DNA of 43,440 nucleotides from Streptomyces sp. CBMA123 (GTDB lineage: Bacteria; Actinomycetota; Actinomycetes; Streptomycetales; Streptomycetaceae). The notes beneath the pieces were generated by a model that had not been told where the DNA came from, did not search any database, and saw nothing but the letters and a program-made list of their open reading frames with translations. The DNA lies in contig NZ_MECK01000568.1 of the NCBI RefSeq assembly GCF_014596465.1, positions 1-43,440 on the forward strand, in the 5' to 3' direction. A program made the position numbers and the translations under genes. Below, piece by piece: positions 1 through 7,653 of this stretch. Every line of letters starts with the position of its first letter. Within the stretch, counting starts at the first letter, position 1.

Positions 1-133
1 TCATGCGGGAGGGCCGCACCGGTTCGGTACGGCCCACCCATCACCCCGATCGTCAGATGGGGTTACTGGCTGTTGATCGTCCAGCGCGGGCCGGACGGGG
101 TGTCCTCGATCACCAGCCCGGCCAGGCGGGGCA

Positions 134-224
<91 letters not shown>

Positions 225-289
225 AATTCGCCGGTGGCGAATTCGTGGGCGCGTGCGGGTGGTTGTGGGCGGGCGTCGGCGTCGCTGCG

Positions 290-780
290 CTCCGCCTTAT
301 CGATGGCATTGTTCCGGGCCTACGGCCCGTCAAACTGTCGACATTCTGGCTTTCTTGGGCTGGCCTTTTTCACGGCCCTACGGGCCGGTTCGCTGGCAGC
401 CTTTCCCGGGCTGCGCCCGGGGGTGAGCGTTGACGATGTGACGCGAAATTCGGGTAGCAGCCCCTTCCCCCGATCGGGCGGGGGTGCCGGCCCGGGCCTG
501 CGGCCCCGGGCGTTGACGATGTGTCGTGGACTTCGGGTATCAGTCACAACCTCACCCCTGGCCCCCTTCCCCGGTCCCGGCCGATGGCCGGTCCGCCGCC
601 TGGTTGCTGGGCTGTCGGCCCATCCACCGCCCTCGGAGCGGGGCCTGCGGCCCTCGGGGTGCCACCTCTGGGCCGCCGGTCCGGCTCGGTCCTCTCCGGC
701 CCCCGTGGCGGGCCCTCACGGGCGCCCCGTGCGCCGGACCCTGACGGCACCTCAACCGCAGAATCCCGACGAGCATCCGA
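290..780. other. Gene-poor, hairpin-rich stretch
   Basis: No convincing gene is seen from the left edge to 1491. Between about 290 and 780 there are many short GC hairpins with 3-5 nt loops, for example GGGCCTACGGCCC near 318, GGCCCTACGGGCC near 373, CCGGGCTGCGCCCGG near 408 and GGCCCGGGCCTGCGGCCCC near 490. The phrase GTTGACGATGTG recurs at about 430 and 513, giving an imperfect repeat. Hairpins of this kind are seen in telomere-proximal and origin DNA of Streptomyces linear replicons, but the canonical terminal sequence is absent. I see nothing further in 780-1491. Confidence 0.45.
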
Positions 781-1491
781 AGGGTTTCCGGCGGCGTTTC
801 CCAGAGCTCCTTACAGCTCTATCCTACCGACCTTCGAACGGGCCCGAGACGCGAACAGACAACCTCGCGTCCATCGTCCATCAAGGCTATATCCGGCCGC
901 ACCCAAAGCGGGAATACGAATTCCCCTCCACTCTCTTTCAGGCGGAAATAAGAAAGCCCCGCGAGGCGCAGCGACCAGAAAACAAATTCAGGCGCTCCGA
1001 AAAGGGGCCTACGGCCCTCGCCGTCGACACCACAACCGCCAATCCAGGCGCCCAGGAAATACCGCCAGGCGGCACCGGGATAATTCCCGGAGCATCACCA
1101 CCAAACCGAACACCGGGCAGGACGGTACAGGACAACGGCCAGGACGGCGGCCAGGCCGGACCGGAGACGGCCGGGCAACCCAGGGGCCGGGACGGCGGCC
1201 CGGACGGCGATCGAGGACTGCGGCCAGGGCGCAGCAGCGGGGCGCGGCATCGGACGGCGCGGGCGGGCAGCGCGGGGCGGGGAGGCGCCGAGGCCGGCGG
1301 ACCGGCGCGACCGGGGCGCAGCGACGAGCACGAGGCTGGCCGGCCGGGCGGGGGCGCGGCTGGCGGGCAGACCAGCCACCGGGGCCACCATCCGAGGCGC
1401 AGAACTGCGCCTCGCGCAGGGTGCGGCCTGGCGGCCGCGAACCGGCCGGTACGGCCTGCGGTCGAATCCGGTGCCCGCGGGCTCGCAGATC

Positions 1492-1923
1492 TCAGTAGCT
1501 GTAGCCCTCCTTGCAGAAGCTGGCGGTGACCTTGTGCGGCTTGAAGTCCGGAAGGACCGAGTGAAGGTTGGATACCTCCGGCGCGATGAGCAGCAGGTCG
1601 ATGACGAGCGCGGTGATCAGCAGCGGCTTGAGAGGCCGTGCCGTGGTGTTCCGACCCCGCGCCGCGGCCCACAGCAGCATGGCGAGGAAGAGCGCGGCGA
1701 GTATGCCGATGGCGGGGCCGGCCCATGCGGCAACCTGTGCGGACACGGGTATCGCGGGGGTGGGAACGCACATCAGTCCGCCGACGTAGTGGCCATGGGC
1801 CCAGAACGCGTAGACGGTGCAGGCCAGTCCAAGCGGGACGGCCAGGGCCGCCATGGTGGTGAGCCGCGGCCACCGCGCGATCGAGGATGAGCGAGCCGGG
1901 ACGGTATTGGAGCTGTAAGCCAT
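1492..1923 (-). CDS. Small multi-spanning membrane protein, unknown function
   Basis: A 143-residue protein starting MAYSSNTV. After a Ser/Arg-rich N-terminus come about three hydrophobic stretches (roughly residues 22-43, 62-88 and 95-113), so it should be an inner-membrane protein. The C-terminal 30 residues are polar and end in Cys-Lys-Glu-Gly-Tyr-Ser-Tyr. I do not recognise a family. The ATG at 1921-1923 is the only reasonable start, and no strong Shine-Dalgarno sequence precedes it. It stands alone between non-coding stretches. Coding character is good (G/C-rich third positions, sensible hydrophobic pattern), so it is probably a real gene. Confidence 0.65.
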   Translation of the reverse strand: MAYSSNTVPARSSSIARWPRLTTMAALAVPLGLACTVYAFWAHGHYVGGLMCVPTPAIPVSAQVAAWAGPAIGILAALFLAMLLWAAARGRNTTARPLKPLLITALVIDLLLIAPEVSNLHSVLPDFKPHKVTASFCKEGYSY

Positions 1924-2105
1924 CTGACCAGGGCCAATCGGGATCGGGTTGCTTGTGCCCCCAACCTAGACTCTCGGCCACGGCCACGATCTTCTCCGGC
2001 GAGCCGGGAGCCGACATACCGTCTCTTCGCCGAGACAGTCGTCGTCCGCGGCCCCAACTCCCGCCCCTGTCATCCCAACTGACACAACCCCTAGCAGACC
2101 GCAGG

Positions 2106-2139
2106 TGTCGGCGTGCATGGGTACCCGTGCACGCCGACA
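2106..2139. repeat. 34-bp near-perfect palindrome
   Basis: Arms TGTCGGCGTGCA and TGCACGCCGACA (12 bp, perfect) flank a centre in which GGGTACCC is itself palindromic. Only the T/G pair next to the centre breaks symmetry. It lies in a stretch (1924-2959) where I can support no gene. It could be a dimeric regulator site, a partition or replication site, or a cruciform-forming element; its position says nothing decisive. Confidence 0.8.
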
Positions 2140-2505
2140 GCAGGCCACCCCGGCGGCAGACACCAGGCGCGGGCACAGCACGCCCCCGCCGGGCCCGGCG
2201 GCCCGGACGGCAGCACGACAACGGCGGGAACAGGACGAGGACCTGGCGGACCCGGACGGCGACCCGCGCCCCGGCCTCCACACCGGCCCTTACCCCGGCC
2301 ATTCCGGACCGAATTCAGAACACCAAAGCCAGTCACATCACAAAAACAACCGAACGGAATTCCCGCCCGAATACAAGCCCCCCGACAGTCGAACGGGAAA
2401 CCGACACCACCTAACCACCTGTCCACGGCAGCCTCCCCGGCCGCCCCAACACGCAACGTAATCACCAGCAGAGGCTCCCAGCACATCCACTCTAGAGGGC
2501 ATTGC

Positions 2506-2785
2506 GGTCTAGACAACTTCGCGCCATCGTGGCGCTTTGCCCAGTTTTAAGCCGCTTCGCTCCGTGATCACGAACACAGGTCACAGCTCACGACGGCATG
2601 GTGGTCGTCACCGGTGAGGGTGTGCGGGCCCGGCGCGGGCCAGAACGACGGTGCGCAGCAAGGGGGCCTGGCGGCCCCGGCGCAGGGGAACATGTGGTCT
2701 AGACAAATATTGGTTGTAGCGGCCATTTGCCCCATTTCAAGCGGTTCAGCCCTCAAGCCGCACAGTGCAGGTCACATGCCACCGC
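2506..2785. repeat. Imperfect direct repeat of about 80 bp
   Basis: Copies at about 2506-2590 and 2696-2785 share, in the same order, GTCTAGACAA, a GGC..TTTGCCC block, TTT(T/C)AAGC(C/G)G and CAGGTCACA, with diverged spacers. The first copy is preceded by another TCTAGA at 2491. The surroundings are less GC-rich than the rest of the window and have no convincing gene, so the repeats could be replication iterons, terminal remnants of a small mobile element or duplicated regulatory DNA. Confidence 0.5.
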
Positions 2786-2959
2786 GCAGCATCCCACCGC
2801 TGCCTTATCCGCTCCCAGTTCATCTGACCAACGCTCAACACGACTGACCAACACCAGGTCAGAGCACCGGCAGCGCCGCCACCACACGAGGAACCCCACG
2901 GACAGGCACCGATCACCTACCTGATAACACCAGCTCAGACGCACCACGCCTGGTCACAA

Positions 2960-3329
2960 TCAATGAGCGCGGACACACGTCGGGCACTCCAGCCGGTCCG
3001 GCCGGGCCTTCTCGGTCAGCTCCAGCTTCGAGCCCTCCTTCCCCCCCGATCGAGCCCCGGCACGTCCAGCACGGGCGCAGCGCGGCGTTGGCCGTGCGGG
3101 CGGCCTCCAGCTGTTCTTCGGCCTCCCGTTCCAGCCGCTCGGTGTGTTCCTGGTGGCAAGTCCAACAGCGGCCGCCGGGCCGACGGGTCCACTGCTCGTT
3201 GCCGTGGTTGCCGTACTGCCAGGTGCTCTCCTCCTTCGGGACGTTGCCGCAGTCGGCGCAGGCCAACTCAGTGCTGCGCCCCGGAGGCTCCCCGGGCCAG
3301 CACACCCCGAACGACCAACCCGGGCACAA
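2960..3329 (-). pseudogene. Zinc-ribbon protein, frameshifted in a C7 run
   Basis: The frame encodes a first zinc motif (CADC near the N-terminus, CWTCH about 30 residues later), a Glu/Arg-rich helix (EHTERLEREAEEQLEAA) and then CWTC. There the frame continues meaninglessly, while another frame supplies a Lys/Glu-rich segment and a closing CPTC before a stop at 2960. The switch falls exactly at a run of seven C (3041-3047). With six C the protein would be continuous and carry a second CWTC...CPTC zinc ribbon. The start is unclear: TTG at 3266, directly after the stop of the upstream gene, or a longer form from 3329. A homologue lies at 10120. Function unknown; nucleic-acid binding is plausible. 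The shift may be a sequencing error. Confidence 0.65.
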
Positions 3330-3516
3330 CCAGCAGCCCGACGGCGAGTAGGCACGCCTGAAACGGGCTCAACCCGCTCCACACCAGCCCACCCGCCACC
3401 CCGGCATCAACAACCCCCGCCAACCAGCGGTAAGGCACAAGCACGCCACCAGCCGGCGTCTGCGAACGCCGCGAGCGATGCGCCAGCCCACCCGCACGAC
3501 TACGGTCCTCTGCCAC
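3268..3516 (-). CDS. Small membrane protein upstream of the zinc-ribbon gene
   Basis: About 82 residues. I chose the GTG at 3516 because AGGAAGGGG sits about 5 bases upstream; the frame itself opens at 3561. The N-terminal third is Arg-rich and polar; the rest has two hydrophobic helices (around residues 32-50 and 55-75) ending in a positively charged tail. The stop touches a possible TTG start of the zinc-ribbon gene, so the two may be co-transcribed. I do not recognise the family. Moderate confidence because the protein is short. Confidence 0.4.
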   Translation of the reverse strand: MAEDRSRAGGLAHRSRRSQTPAGGVLVPYRWLAGVVDAGVAGGLVWSGLSPFQACLLAVGLLVVPGLVVRGVLARGASGAQH

Positions 3517-3592
3517 CACGAACCCCTTCCTGGACAGGCCACCAGACACCAGCAGAACCAACGCCTGGTGGAAGATGGACAGAGCCTAGAAC

Positions 3593-3651
3593 GGTCGTTT
3601 AGCGCTGCCCGCCACTCCCGGACAGGCCTCGGCGGGCGGTACTAAACGACC
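3593..3651. repeat. Interrupted inverted repeat (hairpin)
   Basis: Outer arms GGTCGTTTAG (3593-3602) and CTAAACGACC (3642-3651) are perfect 10-bp complements, and inner arms TGCCCGCC and GGCGGGCG extend the stem, leaving a loop of about 17 nt. It lies upstream of the small membrane-protein gene. It could be an operator, a terminator for the opposite direction or a small mobile-element remnant. I see no supportable gene in 3652-3942. Confidence 0.7.
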
Positions 3652-3942
3652 AGTTCGTCCAGGTACGCGGCCGTGTTACACACGGTATTTTTCTGCACTC
3701 GTGTGTAGTTGTCCGGCATGAAAGCGGGGCCTACCGAAATCCGGACTCTCCGCCGTACCTCACCTGTCCAACCATGACGGGATTTCGTCACCCAGGTCAT
3801 GCCCTCCGATTCTTCGTCAGGTAGAGCTTCGCGTGCAGCACCCGCTCCTCCCACGACGGATCGTCCGGGGCCCAAAGCAGGGCGACCAGCAGCCTCCGGA
3901 ATGCTCGGACCTCTATGTCCCCGTTTGGTCTAGCCTTTCTGC

Positions 3943-4881
3943 ATGGATGCCGACTCGCCCGCGCCAACGATGGAACACCTCAGCGAAGCGACTCGCCTGA
4001 TCCTCTCGGAGATCGACGCAGCCTTTAGCACCAGGCGCTGGCAGTTGCTGGATACGGGTACCGAGCGAGTCCAGTGGCTCGCCTACAACGCTGCTGCACT
4101 ACGGCACTGCGCCCAGTTGCTGCGCGAGATCGAGGCGGCGGTCCAATCCGGCCAGGAACTGGCGGTCCGGCTTCTCGGCCGCGCCCACATGGAGGCGTGG
4201 CTCGTCTGCCTGTACATCCACTTCGGCGGCTACCCGGCGGTTCGTCGTCTGGCACAGGCCGCCCGGCACGGCCTCGAAGGGATCGATCAAGAGGCCAAGG
4301 ACTTCGACGAGTGGCTGGCCACGGCCAAGAAGGCTGCACGGAAGAGAGTGCGCAAGGTCGAGCGGGCCAACTCCGGGATCGCCAAGCGAAACGAGAGCGC
4401 CCCCGACAAGCCACCGACGCCGCCGCACGCGATACCGCACGTCCCGCAGCTCACCCCGACAGGGCTCGACCTCGACGCCGTGATCGCTAGCTTCGGCGAG
4501 CTGGAGGCACAGGGGCTACCGGTCTCAGAGATCATCGACTCCCTGAGTAAATGGGCGCCCCAGATGGGGTTTGGCAAGGAGAACTTCCGTCCGCTCTACC
4601 TCATCTACCGCGTGATGTCGGTCAGCGGCACACACACCACGAAGTCGCTGCTCGACACCTACTTCCTGCCGTTCAAGCCGGGCGGCTTCATCAAAGTCTC
4701 CTCCGCCCCCGCCAACGGCTCGATGATCGAGACCACCTTCGTTACTGCGGTGTACTCCACCGCCTATGCCGCCACCAACGTGCTCGCCGCAAGGGATTGC
4801 CCCAGGCCGGTCTGCGACACGATCGAAGAGTGGCTCAGGCCTGACCCTTCCGGTCGCTCCGCCTGGGCACCTGGCGGCTGA
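3943..4881 (+). CDS. Hypothetical protein, DUF5677-like
   Basis: 312 residues, soluble and mostly helical. Residues 40-130 (WLAYNAAALRHCAQLL, then the REIEAAVQSG and GRAHMEAWLVCLYIHFGG segments) resemble the DUF5677/abortive-infection-like helical proteins that streptomycetes carry as accessory genes; this is from memory of the family, not a search. A Lys/Arg-rich segment with Pro follows (about 130-165), then a second helical domain. No catalytic motif is evident. The start ATG has no Shine-Dalgarno, but TTGGTCTAGCCT lies just upstream, so a leaderless transcript is possible. It is a single-gene unit, convergent with the hydrolase gene at 5205 across a hairpin terminator. Confidence 0.7.
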   Translation: MDADSPAPTMEHLSEATRLILSEIDAAFSTRRWQLLDTGTERVQWLAYNAAALRHCAQLLREIEAAVQSGQELAVRLLGRAHMEAWLVCLYIHFGGYPAVRRLAQAARHGLEGIDQEAKDFDEWLATAKKAARKRVRKVERANSGIAKRNESAPDKPPTPPHAIPHVPQLTPTGLDLDAVIASFGELEAQGLPVSEIIDSLSKWAPQMGFGKENFRPLYLIYRVMSVSGTHTTKSLLDTYFLPFKPGGFIKVSSAPANGSMIETTFVTAVYSTAYAATNVLAARDCPRPVCDTIEEWLRPDPSGRSAWAPGG

Positions 4882-5063
4882 TCAGCACCGGATTGCAACG
4901 CGGCCAGCTGGTGACTTCCGGCTGGCCGCGCTCAGAAGTGGCAGGGCCTGGGGCCCCGACGGCCCGTCAGTTATCTGGTGGTCCGGCCCGTTCTCGCTGG
5001 CCAGGGCCTTGGAGAGCAGTAAGTCAAGTAAGGCACGTCACCCGGGCACCCCAAGGGGTGTTG

Positions 5064-5102
5064 TCGTCGTGGGTGCCCGCATGCAGCGGGCACCCACGAC
5101 GA
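5064..5102. terminator. Bidirectional hairpin terminator
   Basis: A perfect 17-bp stem (TCGTCGTGGGTGCCCGC and its complement) with a 5-nt loop lies between two convergent genes, the DUF5677-like gene ending at 4881 and the hydrolase ending at 5205. The stem is very stable and the position suits termination from both sides. There is no T tract, as is usual in streptomycetes. Confidence 0.85.
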
Positions 5103-5204
5103 GGTCTCACCTGCCGATGGCCCCTGAACGACCTCCTAGCGAAGTCGGAGAGCCGCGGCCCCGCTGTGGGTGACCGACATGATTCGGCGGCGGGACGATA
5201 GCGC

Positions 5205-6437
5205 TTACGGCAGCTGGCCCAGGAACCAGGTGGACAGCTCCTCGGTGACCAGGGTGTGCATCTCGCTCTGCGAGGCGAACTTGACGGCGAAAAAGGGCGA
5301 CCTGTCCAGGTCCTCGTCCTTGATCGGGGTGTAGAGGTCGTCGTGGGTGGCCGGCTCCCGCGCGGCGATGGCGCTGACGGCGGGGACGAAGCAGTGCTCG
5401 CGGATCGGGTTGGTGACGCCGAAGCCCAGCAGGGGCGGGAGCTCGTTCAGCTTGTCGGCGAGGATGCCGAAGCCGGCCAGGGTGCCGCCGGGCGCTCCGT
5501 CGATGTCGGGCAGTCCGCTGGTGAGGACCTCCCGGTTGGGGGCGGTGAGGACCCGGAGGTTGGCGACGACCTGGCTCTCGCCCTCGGACTGGGTGCGCAG
5601 CTTCGTGCCGGAGATGGTGGCTCCCTTGCCGGTGAGGGCGTCGGCTCCGGGGCGGATGCCGTTGCCGACGCCGGTGTCCGGGCCGTTGGCGAGGGCGATC
5701 AGCCGCAGCTCCCTCGCACGGGGCCAGTTCCCGACCGCCTCCAGCGCGCGCAGGAACGCGATGCGCCGCTCGCTGGGGGCGGGCTTGTCGTCCCAGTTCG
5801 CGATGTGCTGCGAGAGCAGCTCCTGGGCCGCCGGGCTGTTGATCTGGTCCGAGAAGGCCGGGTTGATCTTCTTGATGTAGTGCGCGAACGCCTGCAGCGC
5901 GATGGGGATCCAGGCGCCGGTGTGCGGGCTGTCCCAGGAGAAGTACAGCTGCGTCTGGTGCTGCTCGCCGGTGGTCTCCATCTTGGCGAGGGCGTAGCGG
6001 GTGACCAGGCCGCCCATGCTGAAGCCGCCGACGGCCAGCGGGTGCTCGCCGTCGCGGCGGTTGTTCGCCTCGGTGACGGCGGCCACCACCGTCTCGGCGT
6101 TCTGCAGGATCGGGGCGCTGCGCTCGTGGTAGCCGATGAGGACGACGTCGCGGCCCCGGCGGCGGATCTCGCTCAACAGCGGGTACGGGCCGTGCTCCAG
6201 GAGTTCCCATGTGAGGTTGATGTCGGTGGGGCCGGAGCTGAAGCCGTCCGCGATCAGGACCGGGCGGGTGAGCTTGCTGTTGCCCTCGCCGTAGTAGACC
6301 CGGGCGGTGCCGTGGGGGAGTTCCCAGGTGGCGTCGGGCGTGGGCGCGGTGCGGTCGGTCGTGCGCGGCCCGGGGGCCAGGATGATCGGGGCGCCGGACG
6401 TGAACGCGTCGGCGGCCTGCTTTTCGGTGGTGCTCAT
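5205..6437 (-). CDS. Alpha/beta-hydrolase, esterase/lipase-like
   Basis: 410 residues from the ATG at 6437, chosen because GGAGGGAAT precedes it; the open frame runs upstream to 6548 without a ribosome site. The nucleophile elbow GGFSMGG places Ser140 as the catalytic serine. DSPHTGAW later supplies a candidate Asp, and an MH near the C-terminus is a candidate His. The Ser sits in a fold like bacterial lipases and PGAP1-like hydrolases (residues 55-150: VLIADGFSSGP, then VVLIGYHERS, then the elbow). There is no signal peptide, so it should be cytoplasmic. Substrate unknown. It is transcribed alone and ends at a shared terminator. Confidence 0.8.
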   Translation of the reverse strand: MSTTEKQAADAFTSGAPIILAPGPRTTDRTAPTPDATWELPHGTARVYYGEGNSKLTRPVLIADGFSSGPTDINLTWELLEHGPYPLLSEIRRRGRDVVLIGYHERSAPILQNAETVVAAVTEANNRRDGEHPLAVGGFSMGGLVTRYALAKMETTGEQHQTQLYFSWDSPHTGAWIPIALQAFAHYIKKINPAFSDQINSPAAQELLSQHIANWDDKPAPSERRIAFLRALEAVGNWPRARELRLIALANGPDTGVGNGIRPGADALTGKGATISGTKLRTQSEGESQVVANLRVLTAPNREVLTSGLPDIDGAPGGTLAGFGILADKLNELPPLLGFGVTNPIREHCFVPAVSAIAAREPATHDDLYTPIKDEDLDRSPFFAVKFASQSEMHTLVTEELSTWFLGQLP

Positions 6438-6690
6438 GGCATTCCCTCCGGGGGCGGAGGGCGGATGCCCTCCGGGTCGGATGCCGGGGCGCGGGACGTC
6501 GCGTCCGCCTCGGCAAGGCAATACCGCTATCTTACTTTCTGTAGCCACTCAAGTTCGTACAGCGACGGCATCTCGGCGGCCGCGCGCCCTGCCGAACCGG
6601 AAGCGAACCTCGAAGCTCACTCCCAGCGGCACCCCCGGCCCCGACGCCTGACCTGCGTGCCGCGCTTGCCTGACGAGCCCCCAGACATCG

Positions 6691-7563
6691 TCAGAACTGG
6701 CTGCGGCGCGCCCTGGGACGGGCGGGCGGGGCCTGCTCGGTGCCGCGCAGCGCGAAGGCTGCGGCGCGGGTGCGCTCCAGCCAGCTCGTGACCTGGCGCA
6801 GCGTGGCGGGGTCGAGGTGCTGGGTGAGGTCGCGGACGGCCTGGTGGTCGTCGTCGGTCAGCGTGTAGAGGCCGGCGCGGTCGAGGGCGGTGTAGAGCGG
6901 CTGGGCAGTGGGGCCGGCGAGGCGGCGGTGGGCGGCGTCGGTGCTCTGGCGAGCCTGGCGGGCAGCCTCGCGGGCGCATTCGGCGACGTCCTGCTGGTGG
7001 CGCTCACGGCGCAGCGCGTGCTGGAGGGCGGTGTCGTGGTCGGGGTCGTAGCGCTCGGCCCGGGTTTCGGCGGTGTGGTCGTGGACGCGCTGCCACTCGG
7101 CGCAGGTGTCGGCCGCGGTGGCGTAGGCGGCTTCGTCTCCGGCGTCGGCGTGGCGGTCGGCGGCGCGCTCGTCGTCCCGGGCCCGGTGCAGGGCCTGCTG
7201 GATGTTCTCCAGGGTCATCCCGGCCGCTTGGCGGCGGACCCGGCTGCGGACGGCGTCGAGCAGCCCGTGCTCCTGGTCGTCGGGCTCGTCCTCGCCGTCC
7301 TCGGCGAACGGGTCGTAGTGGTCGGCGTTGGCGGGGTGCTGGGCGAGGGCGGCGTGCAGCGTCGCGCCGGCCTCCCACGCCTCGGCGTGCACGACGAGCT
7401 CCGGCACGGCGAGGCCCTGGCTGGCGCTGCGGACGATCCGGCCCTCGACCAGGGCCACCCAGCCGTCCAGGCCGTCCACGTCCTTCTCCACCCAGCCGCG
7501 GGCCAGGCTGGCGCCGTGGTGAAGGGTGCGGATGCCGTCATGCCGGGTCCAGCGCAGCCACAT
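6691..7563 (-). CDS. Plasmid-type hypothetical protein, coiled-coil rich
   Basis: 290 residues, no membrane segment. The N-terminal 50 residues (segment around VDGLDGWVALVEGRIVRS) resemble the N-terminus of the broken gene at 15143-15566. The middle (residues 80-220) is charged, rich in Arg, Asp, Ala and His, and helical, with many heptad-like stretches. The C-terminus has a Leu-rich TLTDDDHQAVRDLTQHL helix and a basic tail. I do not recognise the family; such proteins are frequent on streptomycete plasmids. No good Shine-Dalgarno is seen before the ATG at 7561-7563. The neighbours do not suggest a role. Confidence 0.6.
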   Translation of the reverse strand: MWLRWTRHDGIRTLHHGASLARGWVEKDVDGLDGWVALVEGRIVRSASQGLAVPELVVHAEAWEAGATLHAALAQHPANADHYDPFAEDGEDEPDDQEHGLLDAVRSRVRRQAAGMTLENIQQALHRARDDERAADRHADAGDEAAYATAADTCAEWQRVHDHTAETRAERYDPDHDTALQHALRRERHQQDVAECAREAARQARQSTDAAHRRLAGPTAQPLYTALDRAGLYTLTDDDHQAVRDLTQHLDPATLRQVTSWLERTRAAAFALRGTEQAPPARPRARRSQF

Positions 7564-7653
7564 CGTGCCGCGCGATGGGGGCGGCTAGGACCAGGGGGAG
7601 GGCGGTGGGTCGTGTTGCGCAGCGGTCGTCCCTGAAGGCCCGCCGCACCCCGG

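Noticed and set aside
938..2302. Minus-strand open frame of 454 codons
   Set aside because: Overlaps the better-supported membrane-protein gene at 1492-1923 in another frame and has low-complexity Arg/Pro/Ala composition.
3642..3875. 77-codon minus-strand frame ending with VCNTAAYLDELVV
   Set aside because: Composition is not implausible, but there is no ribosome site, no recognised motif, and its end overlaps the hairpin at 3593-3651; too weak to call.
5256..6791. 511-codon plus-strand frame opposite the hydrolase gene
   Set aside because: It is the antisense shadow of the clear alpha/beta-hydrolase gene (Gly/Val/Asp/Arg-rich, no family motif).
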